Positions 26,167 to 32,928 of a stretch of DNA of 64,000 nt are shown in pieces. Numbering within the stretch: the first letter of the stretch is position 1; each line of letters begins with the position of its first letter. The notes beneath the pieces were generated by a model. That model did not search any database. It saw only the letters and a list, made by a program, of their open reading frames with translations, and was not told where the DNA came from. Position numbers and translations under genes: made by a program. The stretch covers positions 2,542,001 through 2,606,000 of the forward strand of contig NZ_CP149940.1 of assembly GCF_037948395.1 (NCBI RefSeq), in the 5' to 3' direction. Origin of the DNA: Serratia nevei. Lineage in GTDB: Bacteria; Pseudomonadota; Gammaproteobacteria; Enterobacterales; Enterobacteriaceae.

Positions 26167-27090
26167 TTATTTCTGGTTCATCTGTGCAAATTGCGGGTAG
26201 TTTTCTCGCGTCACGGTGGCATAAGGCACCCAGTTGTAAGGCTCGGTTTTAGTGTGATCCAACATCGCTCGGGTCACCTGCACCGCGCCGATCGCCTGGG
26301 CTTTGGCATCCTGGAAAATGGTCACCGCCAGGTCGCCGCTTTTGATAAATTGCAGGCCGTCTGGCGTGCCGTCGATACCGGCGACCAGCACGCCATTCTT
26401 TTTGGCCTGCTTCAGCGCCATGATCGCGCCGATGGCCATCTCATCGTTGTTGGCGGCGATCGCATCGATCGGCGTGCCGTTCAGCAACCAGCCGGAAACC
26501 ACGTCGACCGCTTCATTGCGCTGCCATTTGGCGGTCTGTTTCTCTACCACTTTCATGTCTTTGTGTGTGGCGATTACCGCTTCTACCGCACGGGTGCGTT
26601 CGCGGGTTTCTTCGTTGGAGAGGGCACCCATCAGGATCGCCACGTTGCCGCGGTAATTCATTTTTTTCGCCAGGGCCTCCATCTGCAGGCGGCCGCTGAG
26701 CGCCGAATCGGAGCCGACGTAGGCCGTCGCGCCGCTAAGCGGCACTTCGGGCTTGCGGTTGACGAAGATGAGGGGGATCGCGGCGCGTTGGGCAGCCGTT
26801 ATCATCGGCTGGACGCCTTGCGTATCGACCGGGTTGAGGATAATGGCGTCCACGCCCTGATTAATCAGATCGTCTACCTGCTGCACCTGCAGGGCGACAT
26901 CGCCCTTGGCATCGACGAACTGGCCTTGCAGCTGCTGAGCCGCCAGTTCTCGTGCCATTTGGCTGCGCAGGATGGAGACGAAGTTGAGATCGAAGTTGGC
27001 CAGCGCCACGCCGACCTGGTAGGTCTTGGCCTGGGCGGTCACGACAAACAGCGAGCAGGCTAACATCAACAGCAGTCTGGTTTTTTTCAT
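26167..27090 (-). CDS. sugar ABC transporter periplasmic binding protein (RbsB-like)
   Basis: A 307-residue exported protein with a signal peptide (residues 1-21, cleavage after 'VVTAQA'), then a Peripla_BP_4 domain: 'YQVGVALANFDLNFVSILRSQM', 'INQGVDAIILNPVD', 'IDAIAANNDEMAIGAIMAL' and 'VLVAGIDGTPDGLQ'. It is a pentose/polyol binding protein of the CUT2 class. No ATPase or permease gene is next to it, so its membrane partners lie elsewhere or are shared. It has its own LacI-type operator (27136-27153) and precedes the dehydrogenase/isomerase genes by 67 bp. Confidence 0.88.
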   Translation of the reverse strand: MKKTRLLLMLACSLFVVTAQAKTYQVGVALANFDLNFVSILRSQMARELAAQQLQGQFVDAKGDVALQVQQVDDLINQGVDAIILNPVDTQGVQPMITAAQRAAIPLIFVNRKPEVPLSGATAYVGSDSALSGRLQMEALAKKMNYRGNVAILMGALSNEETRERTRAVEAVIATHKDMKVVEKQTAKWQRNEAVDVVSGWLLNGTPIDAIAANNDEMAIGAIMALKQAKKNGVLVAGIDGTPDGLQFIKSGDLAVTIFQDAKAQAIGAVQVTRAMLDHTKTEPYNWVPYATVTRENYPQFAQMNQK

Positions 27091-27135
27091 TACGGTATCC
27101 TGTCGAGATGAGAGGTGTTGTGTTAAAGCAGTGTA

Positions 27136-27153
27136 TTTGCAACCGGGTGCAAA
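27136..27153. promoter_or_regulatory. LacI-type operator upstream of the binding protein
   Basis: TTTGCA-ACCGGG-TGCAAA matches the other operators in this locus and lies 45 bp upstream of the binding-protein start. Confidence 0.75.
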
Positions 27154-27268
27154 ACAAGAGACAAGACGGCGATGAGTCTCTGAATGCCACCGTGAATGTC
27201 GGCTATGGATAAAATTCGGTCAACTGGGGAAAGGTGAAAACAGCGTGGACGATCACAAACTCTTTACC

Positions 27269-27310
27269 TTTTGCACCCGGTTGCACAACAAATTGCAATC
27301 GGGTGCAAAA
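27269..27310. promoter_or_regulatory. two LacI-type operators upstream of lacI
   Basis: TTTTGCAC-CCGG-TTGCACAA (27269-27288, imperfect right arm) and TTGCA-ATCGGG-TGCAA (27293-27308) sit between the divergent binding-protein and lacI genes. Two sites in one control region allow looping or tight autoregulation. Confidence 0.7.
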
Positions 27311-27407
27311 ACGGGACATAATTGCAGCAGGAATGCCGACGGGCGCTTAGGGGATCTGAGCGAGCAGGGTATAGTTTGACTTCATCGAAGCCGGGATCGA
27401 CGCAACC

Positions 27408-28418
27408 ATGATAAAACACCACAAAGCCACCGCCAGCGACGTCGCCGAAAAGGCCGGCGTCTCTAAATGGACGGTATCGCGCGCCTTTACGCCCGGCGCG
27501 TCGATCTCGGACAGCGCGCGTGAAAGCGTACTGGCGGCGGCGGCCGAGTTGGGCTATCGGCCAAACCTGCTGGCGCGCAGCCTGTCGCAAAAACGCACGC
27601 ACATCATCGGCGTGGCCATCGACGAGATGAAGAACCCGCATTCGATGATGATGCTCGATATGGTCACCAAACAGCTGCAAACCCGCGGCTATATGGCGAT
27701 GCTGCTGAACATCACCGCCGGGGAAAACTACCGGGCGGTGATGGCGATGGCCGATCAGCTGCAGGTCGATGGCATTTTGTTCCTGGCGACGGTGTTAACC
27801 CAAGAGTGGGCGGCGATCGCGCAAGATCTGCATCAGATCCCGCTGGTGCAGGTGTGCCGCAATACGGAAAACGAACACATTGATGTGGTCAATATCGACG
27901 GCTACCGCGCCGGCGAAGAGATCGCTGAGTTGCTGATAGACCAAGGGCATCGGCGCTTTGGCTACATGAAGGGGCCGGACACGCAAAGCAGCCATTTGCT
28001 GCGCATGGAAGGCTACCGCGACAAACTGATGGCTGCCGGCTTTCAGTTGGATCGGGTGCTCACCGCCGGCCACTACGATCGCCAACGCGGTTTCCAGCTG
28101 ATGAGCGAATACCTGCAGGCAACGCCGGAAAGCGAGCGGGTTGAGGCGCTGTTCTGCGAGAACGACGTGTTGGCGCTGGGGGCGCTCGAAGCGCTCAGGC
28201 AAACGGCGCCGTCGTCCGCGATGGCCGTGGTCGGTTTCGACGATATCGATGAAGCCGGCTCAGCCAATTGGGCGCTGACCAGCTACAGCCAACGCATCGA
28301 CCGGCTGGTCGAGGAGGCTTTGAATCGCCTGATCGACAATCGCGCCACGGCAGACGGCGCCTGGCGGCACGGAGAGTTGCGGGTTCGGCGGTCGCATTTG
28401 GCTGGGAAACCGGCGTAA
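27408..28418 (+). CDS. LacI family transcriptional regulator
   Basis: A 336-residue repressor. The N-terminal HTH and hinge read 'ATASDVAEKAGVSKWTVSRAFTPGASISDSARESVLAAAAELGYRPNLLARSL'; a periplasmic-binding-protein-like effector domain spans about 62-330 ('IIGVAIDEMKNP', 'VVGFDDIDEAG'). It is divergent from the binding-protein gene. Four dyads sharing a TTTGCA...TGCAAA core around it make this the local regulator of the sugar/polyol unit. The inducer is unknown, presumably the transported sugar. Confidence 0.9.
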   Translation: MIKHHKATASDVAEKAGVSKWTVSRAFTPGASISDSARESVLAAAAELGYRPNLLARSLSQKRTHIIGVAIDEMKNPHSMMMLDMVTKQLQTRGYMAMLLNITAGENYRAVMAMADQLQVDGILFLATVLTQEWAAIAQDLHQIPLVQVCRNTENEHIDVVNIDGYRAGEEIAELLIDQGHRRFGYMKGPDTQSSHLLRMEGYRDKLMAAGFQLDRVLTAGHYDRQRGFQLMSEYLQATPESERVEALFCENDVLALGALEALRQTAPSSAMAVVGFDDIDEAGSANWALTSYSQRIDRLVEEALNRLIDNRATADGAWRHGELRVRRSHLAGKPA

Positions 28419-28432
28419 GGATTTCTTTTTGT

Positions 28433-28445
28433 GTGACAATGTCAC
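28433..28445. other. matS: matS site (MatP binding, Ter macrodomain)
   Basis: GTGACAATGTCAC fits GTGAC-RNY-GTCAC exactly. It is intergenic, 15 bp after the lacI stop and 2.2 kb from dif. Confidence 0.85.
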
Positions 28446-28457
28446 TATTGAGGCTTG

Positions 28458-28970
28458 ATGAGAGCACATCGAGATAGAAAGAAAAAACTCTATAGAAGAG
28501 AAAGCGTGACATCCAGAGGGCCCATAGCCAGCGGTGGTGAGTACCGCTGGGAACGGCATAGCAAACAGCTGGATGATGAGCAGTTGCCGCTGCGTGAAAG
28601 CATGCATGGGCGGATACAACATGGCATGGATTACACGCCGCTATTTCAATTTTTGCTCAGTAAAGTGGGCCAACCCTGGAGTGAAGTGCACAGCGAAGCG
28701 GTTAGTCGGTTGGATAAAGAAGCACCTATTTTTTACCTGGTGGCGCTGCACCGTAAAAACTGGCAGAGCTATGTCTGCTGTGGTGAGTCGAGCTATTACA
28801 GCGGGCTATGCATAGATGAGCACGGGATACTGCAGAAAGTGAACCCGGCATTCACCGCAGAAGATGTGCCGGTGAGATGCCGCTGTTGTACCTATACGTT
28901 CAACGGGGAACTGGTGCCCGTCACGGAAAAAAACTGGCAAAAACCCTATGAGAAGGAATCCTGGGAATAG
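28458..28970 (+). CDS. hypothetical protein
   Basis: A 170-residue protein I do not recognise. Its N-terminal ~45 residues are strongly basic ('MRAHRDRKKKLYRRESVTSR'). The middle has 'MDYTPLFQFLLSKVGQPWSEVHSEAVSRLDKEAPIFYLVAL', and the C-terminus carries a Cys cluster, 'VRCRCCTYTFNG', possibly a metal site with 'CC' at about residue 115. The ATG at 28458 has GAGG six bases upstream; an internal Met at 28626 is a possible shorter start. No signal peptide or membrane helix. The size, and the partnership with the small gene downstream, would suit an immunity-type or accessory protein, but nothing proves that. Confidence 0.65.
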   Translation: MRAHRDRKKKLYRRESVTSRGPIASGGEYRWERHSKQLDDEQLPLRESMHGRIQHGMDYTPLFQFLLSKVGQPWSEVHSEAVSRLDKEAPIFYLVALHRKNWQSYVCCGESSYYSGLCIDEHGILQKVNPAFTAEDVPVRCRCCTYTFNGELVPVTEKNWQKPYEKESWE

Positions 28971-29019
28971 TCAGGTTTCACGAGTGTCATTCAGATGTAG
29001 ATTGACTGCCGAAGTTTGC

Positions 29020-29045
29020 CAGATTTCACGTAGCGCGATCAAAAA
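29020..29045 (+). repeat. 26-bp inverted repeat, left copy
   Basis: It begins CAGATTTCACGTAGC and ends GCGATCAAAAA. The same 26 bp recurs exactly in inverted orientation at 31210-31235. This copy abuts the ribosome site of the DUF4440-like gene. The pair brackets the beta-lactamase, dif and the broken grpB. Confidence 0.85.
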
Positions 29046-29055
29046 GGAGGGCATT

Positions 29056-29436
29056 TTGACCCATTTTGCACAGTGGCTTAGCCAAATTCAGGCGCTTGAG
29101 GTTGAACTGCACCAGCCAACAACGCGCTGCGATCCGAAACATGTCGCGGCATTGTTGCATGAAGACTTTGAAGAGATTGGTCGTTCAGGCCTACGTTATG
29201 ACAAATGCCAAACCGTTGCGGCGCTGGAGATGGAAACGGATTATCCGCCAATTTTCGCCGAAGGTTTTAAGCTGGCGAAAATCAGTGAAGGCGCCGTGTT
29301 GCTGACGTACAAAAGTTTTCAGCGTGATGCGCAGGGCCGCGCCGTTCGTTGCACTGAACGCTCATCGATTTGGCTGCTGACGGAAAAGGCGGGTTGGCAG
29401 ATGCGCTTTCATCAAGGTACGCCGGCAGAGGATTGA
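29056..29436 (+). CDS. DUF4440/NTF2-like protein
   Basis: A 126-residue protein with the SnoaL/NTF2-like pattern: 'LEVELHQPTTRCDPKHVAALLHEDFEEIGRSGLRYDKCQTVAALE' followed by 'SSIWLLTEKAGWQMRFHQGTP'. The family forms a cone-shaped barrel that binds small ligands. It starts with TTG at 29056, chosen because a near-perfect AAGGAGG lies five bases upstream; no ATG fits. The 26-bp repeat runs directly into this ribosome site. Confidence 0.75.
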   Translation: MTHFAQWLSQIQALEVELHQPTTRCDPKHVAALLHEDFEEIGRSGLRYDKCQTVAALEMETDYPPIFAEGFKLAKISEGAVLLTYKSFQRDAQGRAVRCTERSSIWLLTEKAGWQMRFHQGTPAED

Positions 29437-29518
29437 GCAGAGTTTAAAAAGCTGATCGAATGGAGTTATTTAACTCACGCTATAAGTTTTTCTATAGGCT
29501 ACTAAAAATTATCATCAT

Positions 29519-29546
29519 TTGTTAACCATAAAAAATAAAATATAAT
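29519..29546 (+). promoter_or_regulatory. promoter of the beta-lactamase gene
   Basis: TTGTTA (29519-29524), 16-bp spacer, perfect TATAAT (29541-29546). The leader that follows is about 90 nt and very AT-rich. It contains a GCATAAA/TTTATGC dyad (29568-29594). Confidence 0.65.
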
Positions 29547-29637
29547 CATGAGGAAAAACAAAACCCTGCATAAATTAAACCTTATATTTATGCTGGAATA
29601 ATTTCATTATATAAACATTGACTATAAAAGGTTTGCT

Positions 29638-30495
29638 ATGAAATTGCGACTTACAATATTTGCCACATTGGTATTAAGCATGCCTATGGCACCCTCTGCT
29701 TTTGCTTTGACTTTACAAGATCAAATTAAACAGTACGAAAAAGAGGGCTGGAAGGTAGGGTTGTCAATTCTATCTTCAGATGATAAAACGATTTCTATAA
29801 ATGGAAACCAACGCTTTCCTTTAGATAGCACAGTTAAATCAATTGCTTGTGCCAATGTCCTGGCAAAGGTTGATGCAAAGAAGCTTTCATTAAATCATTC
29901 TATGGTAGTGACTGAAAAAAATATTGTGACCTATTCACCCGTTGCTAAAGATTATATGAACAAGCCATTTACGCTTGAGCAAGCTTGCAAAGCGGCCAAT
30001 GAATACAGTGATAATACAGCAGCTAATTTTGCTATTTTTTCGGGTGGAGGACCAGAAGCTCTGACCGAATTTATGAGATCTATAGGAGATACGGTTACTC
30101 GCTCTGACCGATATGAGCCAGAATTGACGGTCAATCCCGTGGATGATTTGCGAGATACAACGACTCCTGATGCGATGAGCAAGAGTATCAAGAAAATTTT
30201 GACCGGCGAAGTTCTCAGCGATGCATCAAAAGCGCAATTGAAAGAATGGATGGTCAATAACAAAGTCGCTGATAATATGCTTAGAGCGTCTCTTCCTAAA
30301 GGATGGAAAATCGCCGATAGGTCAGGTGCAAGTGATTATGGTGTCAGAGGGATAACGTCGATGGTCTGGTCAAATAATCATGATCCTGTATTCATCAGCA
30401 TCTATGTGAGAAAAGCGGATACCTCTTTGGATGAACGCTCAGCGGTGATCCGTACTTTAGGTTCGCATATATTTGACGAATACCTTAGCCACTAA
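29638..30495 (+). CDS. class A beta-lactamase, carbenicillinase (CARB/PSE)-like
   Basis: A 285-residue periplasmic serine hydrolase with a signal peptide ending near 'SAFA' (residue 23). Active-site motifs: S64-T-V-K67 (Ambler 70-73), S124-D-N126 (130-132), E160 in 'RYEPEL' (166) and R228-S-G230 (234-236). The Arg in place of Lys at 234 marks CARB/PSE-type enzymes, and 'NGNQRFPL', 'TIACA'-like 'SIACAN' and 'DLRDTTTP' also match that group. C71 and C117 probably form the 77-123 disulfide. Ambler 170, normally Asn, reads Thr. The gene is distinctly AT-rich against its GC-rich neighbours, which suggests transfer. It lies 110 bp from dif. Confidence 0.93.
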   Translation: MKLRLTIFATLVLSMPMAPSAFALTLQDQIKQYEKEGWKVGLSILSSDDKTISINGNQRFPLDSTVKSIACANVLAKVDAKKLSLNHSMVVTEKNIVTYSPVAKDYMNKPFTLEQACKAANEYSDNTAANFAIFSGGGPEALTEFMRSIGDTVTRSDRYEPELTVNPVDDLRDTTTPDAMSKSIKKILTGEVLSDASKAQLKEWMVNNKVADNMLRASLPKGWKIADRSGASDYGVRGITSMVWSNNHDPVFISIYVRKADTSLDERSAVIRTLGSHIFDEYLSH

Positions 30496-30516
30496 GAGGA
30501 TAGTAGTAAGAGGTTA

Positions 30517-30537
30517 GGGGTTCTATGGAAGAGCCCC
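30517..30537 (+). terminator. hairpin after the beta-lactamase gene
   Basis: GGGGTTCT and AGAGCCCC pair (one G-T wobble) around a 5-base loop, 22 bp after the stop. No T-tract follows, so it is a weak candidate. Confidence 0.4.
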
Positions 30538-30605
30538 GATAAGCAGCAGAGAGTTACGTACTCAGGAAAGCTCCATGCTATGGCGGTTAGCATTCATCAG
30601 GTTTA

Positions 30606-30633
30606 ATTTAACATAATATACATTATGCGCACC
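30606..30633 (-). other. dif: dif, chromosome dimer resolution site (XerC/XerD)
   Basis: Read on the minus strand, this is XerC arm GGTGCGCATAA, centre TGTATA, XerD arm TTATGTTAAAT. That is the 28-bp E. coli dif sequence as I know it, with no mismatch. XerCD recombine here under FtsK control to resolve chromosome dimers at division. Four matS sites and three KOPS octamers oriented towards it support the assignment. Confidence 0.95.
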
Positions 30634-30710
30634 TTGGTGGTGATATGTGGATTCTGCCGTCCAGGCCTGATTCATGGGCTTTCTCCTGCGGCCAACCATG
30701 CCGGCGCCGG

Positions 30711-31133
30711 CTACTCATGCCGCTGAACTAATTCGTTTTTCAACCGGCCATAAGCCGCCGGGTTTTGCCGACGGTCTTCTGCTGCCTGGTGTTTGTGTTG
30801 CTCAGCAATACCATGATGCTTGCGCAGAAAATCTCTGAACGCCAACTGTCTGATCGCCTGTTCACTTGCTGCAGCAACGCCTGCCAGTAATGCTGTTCTC
30901 GCCACGCGGCGTAGATCTCATATCATGCATCTTGTCATTCACACCATCCAACGCCGCCAGGCTTTCAATCTCCAGCAAGATATCAATCGTTGGTTTGGCA
31001 CTGCTGTACTACCGATATGATGAATTGCCGTTAATACGCCAGCCAACATCTCGCGTAGTTTCAGCGCTTCATCTTGATAACGTTCCAGCCACTGCGTCTC
31101 ATAGCCCTCGACCGTGATGCTGCGTGCTGCCAT
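30711..31133 (-). pseudogene. grpB-family (UPF0157) pseudogene
   Basis: The 5' part reads 'SITVEGYETQWLERYQDEALKLREMLAGVLTAIHHIGSTAVP', the conserved start of GrpB/nucleotidyltransferase-like proteins. The reading then shifts: 'KPTIDILLEIESLAALDGVNDKM' and 'TPRGENSITGRR' lie in a second frame, and 'AIRQLAFRDFLRKHHGIAEQHKHQ' in a third. Residues normally between AVP and KPT, and between GRR and the AFRD block, are missing, so at least two deletions with frame loss have occurred, and the C-terminus is cut short. It lies between dif and the right copy of the 26-bp inverted repeat. Confidence 0.8.
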
Positions 31134-31209
31134 TTCCCGCTTCAGTAATGATGACCGGACATGATTTCTAAGGCGCATACCTGCCGATATTGGCCAGAAA
31201 TCCTCTGCT

Positions 31210-31235
31210 TTTTTGATCGCGCTACGTGAAATCTG
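31210..31235 (-). repeat. 26-bp inverted repeat, right copy
   Basis: Reverse complement of 29020-29045 with no mismatch. It lies upstream of the grpB pseudogene in the same sense as that gene. Confidence 0.85.
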
Positions 31236-31404
31236 ATGAAACGTGGCGACTACGATACTGCAGATTTCACCCAAACGCGTCACTTAAACGGGCACTATTT
31301 GTATGCTAAATGCGCATTGGCGTGCGTTTGCATCGCTTTCTGCGCCCACCACGGCGTTGGCTATACTGAATGGGAATATTCTTCCATGCTCCAGGAGCCT
31401 CTCC

Positions 31405-31782
31405 ATGTTTGACCATGTGAAATTTGGCGTCAGCGACTTCGCCCTTAGCAAAGCGTTTTTCCTCAATGCGCTGGCGCCGCTGGGCGTAAAGATCGTTGCC
31501 GAAGGCGAGCCCGGCTATGGCGTCGAACTATGTCCCGATCGGGGTAACGTGTCATTGTGCCTGTTTCAAACCGATGAAAAGCCGGCACACCTGCACCTGG
31601 CATTTGCCGCAAGCAGCCGTGAACAGGTCGATGCGTTCTACCACGCTGCGCTAAATGCCGGCGGCATAGACAATGGCGCACCCGGTTTACGGCCCAATTA
31701 CCATGCCCACTACTATGCGGCATTTGTGATCGCCCCGGATGGTCACAATATCGAAGCGGTTTGCCATAACCCGATGAGCTAG
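31405..31782 (+). CDS. VOC family (glyoxalase/dioxygenase fold) protein
   Basis: A 125-residue single-domain vicinal-oxygen-chelate protein: 'MFDHVKFGVSDFALSKAFFLNALAPLGVKIV' (first ligand His), 'HLHLAFAASSREQVDAFYHAALNAGG', and a last block 'YYAAFVIAPDGHNIEAV' whose Glu completes a metal site. The ATG at 31405 has CAGGAG eleven bases upstream. It is monocistronic. The substrate is unknown; possibilities include glyoxalase-like or antibiotic-binding roles. Confidence 0.82.
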   Translation: MFDHVKFGVSDFALSKAFFLNALAPLGVKIVAEGEPGYGVELCPDRGNVSLCLFQTDEKPAHLHLAFAASSREQVDAFYHAALNAGGIDNGAPGLRPNYHAHYYAAFVIAPDGHNIEAVCHNPMS

Positions 31783-31847
31783 TGATTTTTCCTGTTAAAA
31801 CAGTATATTAATCACGATTAAATGCACTTTATTTAACATAAATAATG

Positions 31848-31860
31848 GTGACATCGTCAC
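31848..31860. other. matS: matS site (MatP binding, Ter macrodomain)
   Basis: GTGACATCGTCAC fits GTGAC-RNY-GTCAC exactly. It lies 1.2 kb from dif, between the convergent VOC and YbaK genes. An ATTTAACATAA identical to the XerD half of dif lies just left of it (31831-31841). Confidence 0.85.
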
Positions 31861-31866
31861 TTAACG

Positions 31867-32325
31867 TTACCCCGTCACGTCAATCCACTCTGCTCCGGTG
31901 ATGCTGGCCAGGCGTTGTGGCGCAATTCTCACGCCTGAGTTATCGCTGCCACCTGCTGGAAGCACTTCACCGTAGCTGCACAGGCTGCGATCGCAGTAAA
32001 TTCTCACCGCTGCCGGTGCGGCAAAGGGGCAAACGCCGCCGGGCGGATAGCCGGTCAGCGCCTCCACCTCCTCCGCCGGCAGCATGCGCGCCTTTACGCC
32101 GAAGAATTGTTTGTACTTCTTGTTGTCGATTCTGGCGGTTCCCGCCATCACCAACAGCACCACGCCGTCGTTCACGCGAAATGACAGCGTCTTGGCGATC
32201 TGCCCGCTCTCCACGCCAAAGGCTTCCGCCGCCAGCGCCACCGTGGCGGTATTCTTTGTCAGCACCGTCACCGCCGTTTCCGGGGCGTGCTCGGCCAGAA
32301 ATCGCTGAACGCGCTCTATACTCAT
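31867..32325 (-). CDS. YbaK/EbsC family aminoacyl-tRNA deacylase
   Basis: A 152-residue protein of the YbaK/ProX editing fold: 'TKNTATVALAAEAFGVESGQIAKTLSFRV' with the catalytic Lys of 'IAKTL', 'LVMAGTARIDNKKYKQFFGVKARMLPAEEVEALTGYPPGGVCPF', and a C-terminal 'SGVRIAPQRLASITGAEWIDVT'. Such proteins hydrolyse mischarged tRNAs, for example Cys- or Ala-tRNA-Pro. The ATG at 32325 has AGGAAGGA just upstream. It stands alone. Confidence 0.85.
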   Translation of the reverse strand: MSIERVQRFLAEHAPETAVTVLTKNTATVALAAEAFGVESGQIAKTLSFRVNDGVVLLVMAGTARIDNKKYKQFFGVKARMLPAEEVEALTGYPPGGVCPFAAPAAVRIYCDRSLCSYGEVLPAGGSDNSGVRIAPQRLASITGAEWIDVTG

Positions 32326-32492
32326 GTCCTTCCTCCCGATGTTGCTAAGCCATTGATAATGCCGCAGTGAGGGTTCTGGTTTTAACATCGCATGCTAAAA
32401 ATGAGAATCAAAATTGTTCAAATCGGTGAATCTGAACAAAGCTTTAAGGGGCCTACGCCTTTTTACCTATCATTTTTCATGGAGATACCTGC

Positions 32493-32918
32493 ATGACCAC
32501 GCAAACCACAGCAAGGCCTTCAGCGGCCGCGGTGGCCGTCTATGAATGGCTCAATCCGCTCCCCTACGGATTTTTCACCGCGGCGCTGATTTTCGACATC
32601 ATCTATGCCTGCACGGCGAATATTCAGTGGGTCAATGGTGCCAGCTGGCTGATCGCCATTGGCCTGGTTTTTGCCATTATTCCCCGGCTGATTAACCTGG
32701 TTCAGGTGTGGTTCGGCAGCGGCCGGCTGCAGGGCTCACCGGTCAAGCTCCATTTCTGGCTGAATCTGATCGCCATCGTTCTCGCCATCATTAACGCTTT
32801 CGTGCATAGCCGGGATGCGTATGCCGTGGTGCCGCAAGGCCTGGTGCTGTCTGCGATCGTGGTCGCGCTGCTGAGCCTCGCCAACATTCTGCTGGCCGTG
32901 GGCGCCCGCGCAAAATAA
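32493..32918 (+). CDS. DUF2231-like four-helix membrane protein
   Basis: A 141-residue protein with four hydrophobic helices (about 25-45, 52-72, 85-103, 112-135) and short loops, like DUF2231 membrane proteins. It lies 10 bp upstream of a PQQ-type sugar dehydrogenase lipoprotein, a pairing that suggests the two act together, perhaps passing electrons to the membrane. There are no obvious haem-ligand His pairs. Function inferred only from context. Confidence 0.68.
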   Translation: MTTQTTARPSAAAVAVYEWLNPLPYGFFTAALIFDIIYACTANIQWVNGASWLIAIGLVFAIIPRLINLVQVWFGSGRLQGSPVKLHFWLNLIAIVLAIINAFVHSRDAYAVVPQGLVLSAIVVALLSLANILLAVGARAK

Positions 32919-32928
32919 GGAGGTTTTC

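Noticed and set aside
29020..31235. Inverted repeat pair as insertion-sequence termini
   Set aside because: No transposase lies between them and no flanking target duplication is visible.
31831..31841. ATTTAACATAA identical to the XerD half of dif
   Set aside because: The XerC half is missing and the sequence runs straight into matS. An 11-mer in AT-rich DNA can occur by chance.
31866..31878. Possible fifth matS (GTTAC-CCC-GTCAC)
   Set aside because: One arm mismatch and a centre that does not fit RNY.
32400..32425. Fur-box-like AATGAGAATCAAAATT upstream of the DUF2231-like gene
   Set aside because: Too many mismatches to the Fur consensus, and the genes are not iron-related.
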